In this document: piece by piece, positions 1-12,000 of the stretch | Position numbering within the stretch: the first letter of the stretch is position 1 | How the letters are laid out: every line of letters starts with the position of its first letter | NCBI GenBank assembly: GCA_965205535.1 | Contig: CBDBHH010000005.1 | Coordinates: 124,001 to 188,000, forward strand | Source of the DNA: UBA8079 sp965205535 | GTDB lineage: Bacteria; Pseudomonadota; Alphaproteobacteria; UBA6615 | Direction: 5' to 3' | DNA length: 64,000 nt | Notes under the pieces: generated by a model | Database searches by the model: none | What the model saw: the letters and a program-made list of their open reading frames with translations, nothing else | Told to the model about the DNA's origin: nothing | Position numbers and translations under genes: made by a program

Positions 1-2961
1 GATCGCATCCAGCGTGAGCGTCGGTTCATAGCGCCAGCCATTGTCACCCAGGAACCACCGCGAGACCGTCGGGCCGAACCTGAATTGCCCCTGCGAGACC
101 GTCTGGCCCGGAATGGTGTCGCCCAGCGTGCCGGTATAGGATTTCTGTTTGTCGGCCAGCCAGGACAGGGCAGCATTGGGCCGGAGGGTCCATTGATCAT
201 GGGTGAACACCCCCGACAGGCTGACGTCGGCCAGCCAGCGGGTTGATTTGAAGTTGTCGGTATAGGCGCCCGTCGGCGTGACGTCATTGTCGGACGCGCC
301 CCCGGCCACGCGCGCGTCGAGATAGAGGTTCTCCTGCAGCCGCGCGGTCACATAAGGCCCGGCCAGCCAGCCCTTGCCGTCGATCCTGGAGTTGTCGCCG
401 TCGTTGCTGTCGGTCAGGCTGTCATATTGCACCACCGCGCCCACCAGCAGGCCCGGCGAGACCAGATAGTCGGCCCCCAGATGGACAATGGCGAAATCAC
501 CGTCAGAGCCCGCGCCGCCGTTGAACCTGTGGAAGCCGCCCTCAACCCAGACATCAAGGCGGCGGCGCTCATGGGCGGCCGTCCCTCCCTGCGCCACCTG
601 CCCCCCCTGCATCACCTCCAGGTGAGCGGCGGCGCGGGTGACCTGGTCCAGGCTCGTGGCGAACTTGTAAGTCCCCGAGACAAGGTCGCGCAGGTTGAAG
701 TCAACCGGCATGAGCTTGTTGATCTCACCGGTGGCGAAGCTCAACTGTTCCGGGCCAACGCCGCTTCGCAACCGGTCGATCCGGCGCGACGCATCCGGCT
801 GGTTGGCCAGAATGAGACGGGTCCGCGTCTCCATAAAACGGTTGATCGTCTCAACCGTCTTTTGAACCGAGGCGTCCGTACTCACCGAGATGGCCACGGT
901 ATCGGTGGACACATCGCCGTCAGGGTCAGTCACGGTCAGGGTGAACTCAAACTCTCCGTCATCCGCCGTCCGGCGGACCGGCGCGATGAAGGTGGCGGTG
1001 ACGGTGTCCGCTCCGGTCAGGGTGACAGGGGTTCCACCGGTCTGGGCCCATAAGTAGACCACGGTATTGCTCACGGCAGGATCGGAACTGCCACTGCCGT
1101 CAAGGGTGACGGTATCGCCTTCGTTCACGGTCTGGCTCGGACCGGCATCAGCCGTTGCAATAGTTGCCTCAATCATTGCCGTCGCCGTCGCCGTACCCAG
1201 GCTGAAACCTGTCGGCAAGGCGTTGTTAGAGTTCGCGCTCAGGGTCGCCGTGAAGGTCTCGGCCTCTTCCGCCTCTCCATCGGTTAACACCGGCACGGTA
1301 AAGGTCTGGCTCAGATCGTCCCCGCTCGCGCCAGCCGCGAAGGTCAGCGTGCCGTTCGTTGCTGTGAAGTCACTCCCCGCGGTCGCCGTGCCCGCCGCGG
1401 TGGCATAATCCACCACTACTGCCGCGCCCGGTGAGCCCGACAAGGTCACCGTGAAGGTGGCATCATCGCCTTCGTTCACGTTGCCGGTGGGCCCGGCAAT
1501 CGACACCGTCGCCGTGCCCGCTGCCGTGATCGTCGCCGTCGCCGTCGCCGTGCCCAGGCTGAAGCCTGTCGGCAGCGGGTTCGAGCTGTTCGCGCTCAGG
1601 GTCGCCGTGAAACTCTCGTCGCCTTCCACAATGCTGTCGGTTAACACCGGCACGGTGAAGGTCTGGGTCAGATCGGTCGTGTTCGCCACAAAGGTCAGCG
1701 TGCCGCTCGTTGCGGTGAAGTCAGTCGCCGACGCCGTCCCTGTTGCGGTGGCATAATCCACCACCACCGCCGAGCCCGGTGAGCCCGACAAGGTCACCGT
1801 GAAGGTGGCGTCATCGCCCTCGGCCACGTTGCCGCCGCCCGAGATGGATACCGTCGCCGAACCATTCGCCCTAATCGCCGCCTGCGCGCTCGTCCTGCCC
1901 CGGCTGAAACCTGGCGGCAGCGGGGTGTCCTCGTTCGCCCTATTCAGTCTTACGGTGAAGGTCTCGCTGCCTTCCACCTGAGGATCGTCAAGCACCGGCA
2001 CGGTAAAGGTCTGGGTCAGAGTGGTCGTGTTCGCCGCAAAGGTCAGCCTGGCGAACCTTTGTGTGTAATCACTCCCCGCAGTCGCCGTGCCCGGCACGGT
2101 GAGAGGGGTTATCACCAGATCCGCGCCCGGTGAGGCCGACAACGTCACCGTGAAGGTGGCCTCATCGCCCTCGTCCACATTGCCGCCGCCCGAGATCGAC
2201 ACCGTCGCCGTGCCCGCCGCCCCAATCGTCGCCGTCGCCGTCGCCGTGCCCAGGCTGAAGCCTGTCGGCAGCGGGTTCGAGCTGTTCGCGCTCAGGGTCG
2301 CCGTGAAACTCTCGTCGCCTTCCACAATGCTGTCGGTTAACACCGGCACGGTAAAGGTCTGGCTCAGATCGGTCGTGTTCGCCACAAAGGTCAGCGTGCC
2401 GCTCGTTGCGGTGAAGTCAGTCGCCGACGCCGTCCCTGTTGCGGTGGCATAATCCACCACCACCGCCGAGCCCGGTGAGCCCGACAAGGTCACCGTGAAG
2501 GTGGCATCATCGCCTTCGTTCACGTTGCCGGTGGGCCCGGCAATCGACACCGTCGCCGTGCCCGCCGCCCCAATCGTCGCCGTCGCCGTCGCCGTGCCCA
2601 GGCTGAAGCCTGTCGGCAGCGGGTTCGAGCTGTTCGCGCTCAGGGTCGCCGTGAAACTCTCGTCGCCTTCCACAATGCTGTCGGTTAACACCGGCACGGT
2701 GAAGGTCTGGGTCAGATCGGTCGTGTTCGCCACAAAGGTCAGCGTGCCGCTCGTTGCGGTGAAGTCAGTCGCCGACGCCGTCCCTGTTGCGGTGGCATAA
2801 TCCACCACCACCGCCGAGCCCGGTGAGCCCGACAAGGTCACCGTGAAGGTGGCATCATCGCCTTCGTTCACGTTGCCGGTGGGCCCGGCAATCGACACCG
2901 TCGCCGTGCCCGCCGCCCCAATCGTCGCCGTCGCCGTCGCCGTGCCCAGGCTGAAGCCTGT
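1..2961 (-). CDS. Giant autotransporter adhesin, C-terminal part (Calx-beta, PKD-like, beta-barrel; partial)
   Basis: Read on the minus strand, the frame whose codons begin at positions divisible by 3 is open from about 2961 to the window edge, with no stop found in the stretches I translated. In protein order it has about four to five Calx-beta modules (roughly 2960-1200, one of them around 1800-2100 quite divergent), one PKD-like module (AGPSQTVNEGD and SGSSDPAVSN, about 1150-960), a coil-like linker rich in Arg and Asp, then an autotransporter-type beta-barrel (RRRLDVWVEGGFHRFNGG at about 570-515, then alternating aromatic strands such as LLVGAVVQYDSL). The barrel is unfinished at position 1. 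The frame is the same as that of the ORF starting at 15093, so this is very likely the C-terminal end of the same protein, separated from it by the scrambled block 2962-6027. Role by family: secretion across the outer membrane by type V mechanism and display of the adhesive stalk. Confidence 0.75.
1440..2961 (-). repeat. Tandem Calx-beta repeats, 348-bp period (left block)
   Basis: Equivalent points recur every 348 bp (for example 1451, 1799, 2147, 2495, 2843), giving 116-residue units on the minus strand. Each unit has the Calx-beta hallmarks VNEGDDATFTVTLSG and VEGDESFTATLSANS. The units at about 2150-2960 are almost identical at DNA level to those at 6028-7085. The unit at about 1800-2150 has clearly diverged. 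The family binds calcium through acidic residues at the unit ends. Confidence 0.85.
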
Positions 2962-5900
2962 GAACGAAGGCGATGCTGTTCGCGCTTCACGGTCGCCTTG
3001 TCGAAACTCTCGTCGCCTTCCACAATGCTGTCGGTTAACACCGGCACGGTGAAGGTCTGGGTCAGATCGGTCGTGTTCGCCACAAAGGTCAGCGTGCCGC
3101 TCGTTGCGGTGAAGTCAGTCGCCGACGCCGTCCCTGTTGCGGTGGCATAATCCACCACCACCGCCGAGCCCGGTGAGCCCGACAAGGTCACCGTGAAGGT
3201 GGCATCATCGCCTTCGTTCACGTTGCCGGTGGGCCCGGCAATCGACACCGTCGCCGTGCCCGCCGCCCCAATCGTCGCGGTGTCGATTGCCGGGCCCACC
3301 GGCAACGTGAACGAAGGCGATGATGCCACCTTCACGGTGACCTTGTCGGGCTCTCGTCGGGCTCCACGGTGCTGGTCGGATTATGCCACCGCAACAGGGA
3401 CGGCGTCGGCGACTGACTTCACCGCAACGAGCGGCACGCTCTTTGTGGCGAACACGACCGATCTGACCCAGACCTTCACCGTGCCGGTGTTAACCGACAG
3501 CATTGTGGAAGGCGACGAGAGTTTCACGGCGACCCTGAGCGCGAACAGCTCGAACCCGCTGCCGACAGGCTTCAGCCTGGGCACGGCGACGGCGACGGCG
3601 ACGATTGGGGCGGCGGGCACGGCGACGGTGTCGATTGCCGGGCCCACCGGCAACGTGAACGAAGGTTCGATGCTGTTCGCGCTCAGGGTCGACCGTCGGG
3701 CTCTCGTCGGCCTTCCACAATGCTGTCGGTTAACACCGGCACGGTGAAGGTCTGGGTCAGATCGGTCGTGTTCGCCACAAAGGTCAGCGTGCCGCTCGTT
3801 GCGGTGAAGTCAGTCGCCGACGCCGTCCCTGTTGCGGTGGCATAATCCACCAGCACCGCCGAGCCCGGTGAGCCCGACAAGGTCACCGTGAAGGTGGCAT
3901 CATCGCCCGTTCACGTTGCCGGTGGGCCCGGCGATCGGCACCGTCGCCGTGCCCGCCGCCCCATCGTCGCCGTCGCCGTCGCCGTGCCGGGCCCACCGGC
4001 AACGTGAACGAAGGCGATGATGCCACCTTCACGGTGCCGTGGGCTCTCGTCGCCTTCCACAATGGTGTCGGTTAACACCGGCACAGGTGAAGGTCGTCGG
4101 CAGATCGGTCGTGTTCGCCGCAAAGGTCAGCGGCCGCTCGTTGCGGTGAAAGTCAGTCGCCGACGCCTTCACCGTTGCGGTGGCATAATCCACCACCACC
4201 GCCGAAGCCCGGTGAGCCCGACAAGGTCACCGTGAAGGTGGCAGCATCGCCTTCGTTCACGTTGCCGGTGGGCCCGGCGACGGCGACGTCGACGATTGGG
4301 GCGGCGGGCACGGCGACGGTGTCGTTGCCGTGCCCACCGGCAACGTGAACGAAGGCGATGATGCCACCTTCACGGTGACCTTGTCGGGCTCACCGGGCTC
4401 GGCGGTGGTGGTGGATTATGCCACCGCAACAGGGACGGCGTCGGCGACTGACTTCACCGCAACGAGCGGCACGCTGACCTTTGTGGCGAACACGACCGAT
4501 CTGACCCAGCCTTCACCGTGCCGGTGTTAACCGACAGCATTGTGGAAGGCGACGAGAGTTTCACGGTCGACCGTGAAGCGCGAACATCTCGCCTTCGCTG
4601 CCACAGGCTTGCCTGGGCACGGCAACGACGACGGCGACGTGGGGCGGCGGGCACGGCGACGGTCGTCGTTGCCGTGCCCACCGGCTGAACTGTCGGCAGC
4701 GAAGGCGATGCTGTTCGCGCTTCAGGGTCGACCGTCGGGCTCTCGTCGCCTTCCACAATGCTGGTGGATTATGCCACCGGCACGGTGACGGCGTCGGCAG
4801 ATCGGTGACTTCGCCGCAAGGTCAGCGTGCCGCTGACCGTTGTGGTGAACACGTCAGATCGCCGACGACCTTCACCGTTGCCGGTGGCATAACCGACACC
4901 ACCGCCGAAGCCCGACGAGAGCCCACGGTCACCGTGAGCGCGAACAGCTCGAACCCGTGCCGACAGGCTTCAGCCTGGGCACGGCGACGGCGACGGCGAC
5001 GATTGGGGCGGCGGGCACGGCGACGGTCGTCGATCGCCGGGCCCAGGCAACGTGAGCGAAGGCGATGATGCCACCTTCACGGTCGACCTTGTGGGCTCAC
5101 CGCCTTCCACAATGCTGTCGGTTAACACCGGCACGGTGAAGGTCTGGGTCAGATCGGTCGTGTTCGCCACAAAGGTCAGCGTGCCGCTCGTTGCGGTGAA
5201 GTCAGTCGCCGACGCCGTCCCGTGCGGTGGCATAATCCACCACCACCGCCGAGCCCGGTGAGCCCGACAAGGTCACCGTGAAGGTGGCATCATCGCCTTC
5301 GTTCACGTTGCCGGTGGGCCCGGCAATCGACACCGTCGCCGTGCCCGCCGCCCCAATCGTCGCCGTCGCCGTCGCCGTGCCCAGGCTGAAGCCTGTCGGC
5401 AGCGGGTTCGAGCTGTTCGCGCTCAGGGTCGCCGTGAAACTCACGTCGCCTTCGGCAATGCTGGTGGATTATGCCACCGGCACGGTGACGGCTCGGTCAG
5501 ATCGGTCGTGTTCGCCACAAAGGTCAGCGTGCCGCTCGTTGCGGTGAAGTCAGTCGCCGACGCCGTCCCTGTTGCGGTGGCATAATCCACCACCACCGCC
5601 GAGCCCGGTGAGCCCGACAAGGTCACCGTGAAGGTGGCATCATCGCCTTCGTTCACGTTGCCGGTGGGCCCGGCAATCGACACCGTCGCCGTGCCCGCCG
5701 CCCCAATCGTCGCCGTCGCCGTCGCCGTGCCCAGGCTGAAGCCTGTCGGCAGCGGGTTCGAGCTGTTCGCGCTCAGGGTCGCCGTGAAACTCTCGTCGCC
5801 TTCCACAATGCTGTCGGTTAACACCGGCACGGTGAAGGTCTGGGTCAGATCGGTCGTGTTCGCCACAAAGGTCAGCGTGCCGCTCGTTGCGGTGAAGTCA

Positions 5901-6027
5901 GTCGCCCACGCCGTCCCTGTTGCGGTGGCATAATCCACACCACCGCCGAGCCCGAGAGCCCGACAAGGTCACCCTGAAGGCGCATCAGCTCGTTCCCGCT
6001 GCCGACGCTTCAGCCTGGGCCCGGCAA
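2962..6027. other. Scrambled mosaic of forward and inverted Calx-beta repeat pieces
   Basis: No continuous reading frame crosses this block on either strand. Pieces of the 348-bp unit occur in minus-strand coding orientation (about 3000-3277, 3664-3985, 4040-4265, 5105-5455, 5490-5935) and in the opposite orientation (3278-3663, about 3990-4035, 4265-4575, parts of 4800-5100, a short piece near 5456-5490). They are joined by hybrid sequences and small deletions, worst at 4576-5100 and 5935-6027. Outside the block the same repeat is clean on both sides. The pattern fits a long-read consensus that mixed reads of both strands inside a long repeat. A real series of inversions cannot be excluded. 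Genes should not be called inside it. Confidence 0.85.
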
Positions 6028-9000
6028 CGACACCGTCGCCGTGCCCGCCGCCCCAATCGTCGCCGTCGCCGTCGCCGTGCCCAGGCTGAAGCCTGTCGGC
6101 AGCGGGTTCGAGCTGTTCGCGCTCAGGGTCGCCGTGAAACTCTCGTCGCCTTCCACAATGCTGTCGGTTAACACCGGCACGGTGAAGGTCTGGGTCAGAT
6201 CGGTCGTGTTCGCCACAAAGGTCAGCGTGCCGCTCGTTGCGGTGAAGTCAGTCGCCGACGCCGTCCCTGTTGCGGTGGCATAATCCACCACCACCGCCGA
6301 GCCCGGTGAGCCCGACAAGGTCACCGTGAAGGTGGCATCATCGCCTTCGTTCACGTTGCCGGTGGGCCCGGCAATCGACACCGTCGCCGTGCCCGCCGCC
6401 CCAATCGTCGCCGTCGCCGTCGCCGTGCCCAGGCTGAAGCCTGTCGGCAGCGGGTTCGAGCTGTTCGCGCTCAGGGTCGCCGTGAAACTCTCGTCGGGAT
6501 CCACAATGCTGTCGGTTAACACCGGCACGGTGAAGGTCTGGGTCAGATCGGTCGTGTTCGCCACAAAGGTCAGCGTGCCGCTCGTTGCGGTGAAGTCAGT
6601 CGCCGACGCCGTCCCTGTTGCGGTGGCATAATCCACCACCACCGCCGAGCCCGGTGAGCCCGACAAGGTCACCGTGAAGGTGGCATCATCGCCTTCGTTC
6701 ACGTTGCCGGTGGGCCCGGCAATCGACACCGTCGCCGTGCCCGCCGCCCCAATCGTCGCCGTCGCCGTCGCCGTGCCCAGGCTGAAGCCTGTCGGCAGCG
6801 GGTTCAAGCTGTTCGCGCTCAGGGTCGCCGTGAAACTCTCGTCGCCTTCCACAATGCTGTCGGTTAACACCGGCACGGTGAAGGTCTGGGTCAGATCGGT
6901 CGTGTTCGCCACAAAGGTCAGCGTGCCGCTCGTTGCGGTGAAGTCAGTCGCCGACGCCGTCCCTGTTGCGGTGGCATAATCCACCACCACCGCCGAGCCC
7001 GGTGAGCCCGACAAGGTCACCGTGAAGGTGGCATCATCGCCTTCGTTCACGTTGCCGGTGGGCCCGGCAATCGACACCGTCTCCGAAATCGCCGCTCCAA
7101 TGCTGACCGCTTGGCTGGTCAGTCTTTCATTGTTGCCGGCATCGTCGGTAAAGCTGACCCGTACCTCAATATCCGCTCCTAAATTCGTAGCCGTCAAGGC
7201 GAGGGTCGGCGAGGTCTCCCCGCTAAGGGTCCCGCCATCCTCCAGCCATTGGTAGGTGAAAGTCGTGTTGGTAAGGCCATCGGGATCGGTAATGCCGCTG
7301 GTGTTTGCCGTCAGGGTCGCCCCCACCCGGGGCGTACCGCTAATGGTCGGCAATCCGCCGGGCGCGTCATCGACCGGGTTAACGGTCACGGTTGCCGTGG
7401 CGGGCGGGGCACTGAAGTCGGTGCCGTCGGAGACGCTGAAGGTGAAGGTCGCATCGCCGTTGACATTGGTGACCGGGGTATAGACCAGAGTCGGAATATC
7501 GGCAACGGCAATCACCTGGGCAATGTTAACCGGCGTAGCGCTCGCGCCCGTGCCCAGCGCCAGACTGCCGTCGGCGCTGTCGGGCAGGCTATCGATGCGC
7601 ACCGCTGTCAGGCTATCGCCGCTGTCGGTATCGGTAAAGGGGAAGTTAGCCACCGTAAAGGTATAGTCGGTATCCTCGTTTGTGGTGACCGTGAACGCGC
7701 TGGTGGTGGGCGGGTTATTGGCGGCACTGGTCACTTCAATGTTAAAGCTCAGTGAATCCGTGTCATTGAACTCATTCGTCGCGGTGTAGGTCAGGTTAAA
7801 GGTCCCGTCTTGTGTCGGCGTACCAGACAGTATTCGGCTGGTAGCATTAAAGGCCAGTCCAGCCGGCAGAGGAGTCAGCGTATAGGTATTGGTACTCGGC
7901 AATGAATCGGGCCCCCCCCGCGCCTCGGGCAAAGTTACAGGCGTAATTGCATTGCCCTCGCTGAAGGTCTGATTGGCGATGGTTGCCTGAAACAGCGGTC
8001 TGATAAAGATTCTGACGGTTGCGGGGTCGGACGATTCCTGCCCGTCATTAACGGTCAACCTGAAAGTGTACGAGGCCGGGTTAGCCGGTATCACGGCTGG
8101 AATGATGAAGGTTGGCCGTGCGGTTGTCGTACTGCTTAAAGTCACTTCGGTGGGGCCGGCAGTCCGTTCCCAGAGATAGATCAGGGCTGAATTATCGCCG
8201 TCAGGATCTCTACTGCCCGTGCCATCAAGCGTGACTTCTGTGCCCTTGCTCACCCGCTGATTTGCACCGGCATTGGCGATGGGCGGGACATTGGTGCCAG
8301 CGGTGGCGGTGACTGCGATGGCGAAGGGGCTAAGGGCTACCGGCGTGGTGATGATGTTATCGGTGACGCTGATGATGATATTTTCGTGGTTGCCAACATC
8401 GGTGCTGGCAGGCGTGCCGGTCAAGGCCCCGGTCGTTTCGTCGAAATTAGCCCAGCTTGGCGTACTGCTGATGGCGTATTCCAGCGTGTCGCCATCCACA
8501 TCATCGCCGCGCGGCGTGAAACTATAGCCCTCCCCTTGCACCACGGTTTTGTCGGGGAGGCCGACGATGGTGGGCGCGTCATTGACCGGAGTAACGGTCA
8601 CGGTTGCCGTGGCGGGCGCGGTACTGAAGTCAGTGCCGTCGGAGACGCTGAAGGTGAAGGTCGCATCGCCGTTGACATTGGTGACCGGGGTATAGACCAG
8701 AGTCGGAATATCGGCAACGGCAATCACCTGGGCAATGTTAACCGGCGTAGCGCTCGCGCCCGTGCCCAGCGCCAGACTGCCGTCGGCGCTGGCGGGCAGG
8801 CTATCGATGCGCACCGCTTGCAGGCTATCGCCGCTGTCCACATCGTTAAAGGTGAAGTCCGCCACCGCAAAGGTATGGGTGGTGTCCTCAGCAGTCGTGG
8901 CCGTCAGATTGCCGGTGGTGGGCGCGTCATTGACCGGAGTAACGGTCACGGTTGCCGTGGCGGGCGGGGCACTGAAGTCGGTGCCGTCGGAGACGCTGAA

Positions 9001-12000
9001 GGTGAAGGTCGCATCGCCGTTGACATTGGTGACCGGGGTATAGACCAGAGTCGGAATATCGGCAACGGCAATCACCTGGGCAATGTTAACCGGCGTAGCG
9101 CTCGCGCCCGTGCCCAGCGCCAGACTGCCGTCGGCGCTGGCGGGCAGGCTATCGATGCGCACCGCTTGCAGGCTATCGCCGCTGTCCACATCGTTAAAGG
9201 TGAAGTCCGCCACCGCAAAGGTATGGGTGGTGTCCTCAGCAGTCGTGGCCGTCAGATTGCCGGTGGTGGGCGCGTCATTGACCGGAGTAACGGTCACGGT
9301 TGCCGTGGCGGGCGGGGCACTGAAGTCGGTGCCGTCGGAGACGCTGAAGGTGAAGGTCGCATCGCCGTTGACATTGGTGACCGGGGTATAGACCAGAGTC
9401 GGAATATCGGCAACGGCAATCACCTGGGCAATGTTAACCGGCGTAGCGCTCGCGCCCGTGCCCAGCGCCAGACTGCCGTCGGCGCTGTCGGGCAGGCTAT
9501 CGATGCGCACCGCTTGCAGGCTATCGCCGCTGTCCACATCGTTAAAGGTGAAGTCCGCCACCGCAAAGGTATGGGTGGTGTCCTCAGCAGTCGTGGCCGT
9601 CAGATTGCCGGTGGTGGGCGCGTCATTGACCGGAGTAACGGTCACGGTTGCCGTGGCGGGCGGGGCACTGAAGTCGGTGCCGTCGGAGACGCTGAAGGTG
9701 AAGGTCGCATCGCCGTTGACATTGGTGACCGGGGTATAGACCAGAGTCGGAATATCGGCAACGGCAATCACCTGGGCAATGTTAACCGGCGTAGCGCTCG
9801 CGCCCGTGCCCAGCGCCAGACTGCCGTCGGCGCTGTCGGGCAGGCTATCGATGCGCACCGCTTGCAGGCTATCGCCGCTGTCCACATCGTTAAAGGTGAA
9901 GTCCGCCACCGCAAAGGTATGGGTGGTGTCCTCAGCAGTCGTGGCCGTCAGATTGCCGGTGGTGGGCGCGTCATTGACCGGAGTAACGGTCACGGTTGCC
10001 GTGGCGGGCGGGGCACTGAAGTCGGTGCCGTCGGAGACGCTGAAGGTGAAGGTCGCATCGCCGTTGACATTGGTGACCGGGGTATAGACCAGAGTCGGAA
10101 TATCGGCAACGGCAATCACCTGGGCAATGTTAACCGGCGTAGCGCTCGCGCCCGTGCCCAGCGCCAGACTGCCGTCGGCGCTGGCGGGCAGGCTATCGAT
10201 GCGCACCGCTTGCAGGCTATCGCCGCTGTCCACATCGTTAAAGGTGAAGTCCGCCACCGCAAAGGTATGGGTGGTGTCCTCAGCAGTCGTGGCCGTCAGA
10301 TTGCCGGTGGTGGGCGGGGTGTTACTGCCCGCATCGCCCCGAATGGTCGCCTTGGCGCTGGTGGCCGACGGGTTGAGGATGAAAGTTGGCGGCAGGGTGG
10401 AACCGTCGGCCACCGTCAGGGTCAGCGTGAATGTCTCGTTGCCCTCGGTCTCGTTATCCGCCGTTATGGGCACTGTGATGCCCGCGGTCAGGTTGTTGTT
10501 GCTGGCAAAGCTCAGCACGCCGCTGGTCGGCGTGAAATCATTCTCCTGGGCGCTGTCGTCGCCCTCAATGGAGGTGCTATAGAATATTTGGAACGAGCGC
10601 TCCGGCAAAGCCGACAGGGTTACGGTGAAGATGGCATCATCGCCCTCGTCCACCGTACCGCTCTCCCCGGTCAGGGATATCGTATGGGGCTCATTGAGGA
10701 TAGCCGCCGTAGGCGCACTGGTTAAGGGCCCCTCGTCGGTGCCGTCGGCATCGGTATATTCCACGCTCACGGTGATTTGAGCGCCCACATCGTCCGCGGT
10801 CAGGGTGTAGATTAAAGAAGTCGCGCCGCTGATGGCTTCGGTCGTGGTTCCGTCGCCCCGGTTCCATTGATAGGTGAATGGCAGGACATTCGGGCCATCG
10901 ACATCGTCGATGTCGAAGGTATTGGCGATCAGATTCTCGCCCCGCACCGGCGCGCCGGCGATGGTCACCGTGCCGCTGGGCGGGTCATTGACCGCGTTCA
11001 CGGTCAGGGTTGCCGTGGCGGGCGCGGCACTGAAATCAGTGCCATCGGAGACGCTGAAGGTGAAAGTCACCTCGCCGTTGGCATTGGCCACCGGGGTATA
11101 GACCAGAGTCGGGATATCGGCAACGGCAATCACCTGGTCCACGGCGACCGCTGTGCCGTTCAGCGCCAGGCTGCCGCTGGCGCTGTCGGGCAGGCTATCG
11201 ATGCGCACCTGTTGCAGGCTATCGCCGCTGTCGGTATCGGCAAAATTAAACTGGGCGGCCGCAAAAGTATGGCTGTCATCCTCGTCCAGCGTGACATTCA
11301 GCCCGCTTGAGGTGGGCCGGTTGCTGGTCCTGAGATTGAGGGTTCGGGTCAGCGTGGTGGTGGAGTAGGTGGAACCACCATCGTAACTTACCTCAGCGAT
11401 GAGTTGAATCTGGCGCCCGCCGGTACCGGCGGGTGCTGAAAAGGTGACGTGCCGGAGTAGACCACGCCACCTCGCTGGGTCTCGGGCAGTGTCGGTGTTC
11501 GCATTGGCGGAGAACAGAATATGTGGCGCTGTGCCGGCAGTGGCACCGGTGTTGGCAGACACCGAATAGCCGGTACTGTTCGCACCAGCACCAAGACCCG
11601 TGGTATCGCCGTCGTCCAGATCACCCGGGTTCAGGACTCGTATTCTAAAGACATTCGGCTCGCCGCTCACGCTCAGGTCGGGAAAGATCACCACCGGATT
11701 ACCCCCCGGCGTGAGGGGAAGGAGCGTTGTGGTGCCGTTCAGGTCAGCGGACACCGCCGCCGTGGGCGCGCTGGTCAATGGCCCCTCGGCGTTGCCCTCC
11801 GCATCGGTATAGCGCACGGACACGGTGATCCGCTCACCCAAATCGTCCCCGCTCAGGGTGTAGGTTGCAGTGGTCGCGCCGCTGATGGCCGTGTCGGTGG
11901 ATCCAGACCGCGTATTCCATTGATAGGTGAATTGCAGGCTGGCAGGGCCATCATCATCGGTAATGGCCGAGGTATCCGCCGTCAGGGTCGCGCCCTGGGT

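Noticed and set aside
6010..6012. Stop codon as the natural end of the first giant protein
   Set aside because: It occurs inside a hybrid joint of the scrambled block, within a Calx-beta unit, and the true C-terminal barrel is found in the same codon phase at 2961-1.
8573..10317. CRISPR array or other short-spaced repeats
   Set aside because: The repeats are 348 bp, directly adjacent, protein-coding and without spacers.
8386..10725. 779-codon plus-strand open frame with a repeated Gly/Arg-rich sequence
   Set aside because: It is exactly antisense to the 348-bp cadherin-like repeats of the giant adhesin; the open frame and its periodicity are by-products of the coding repeats.
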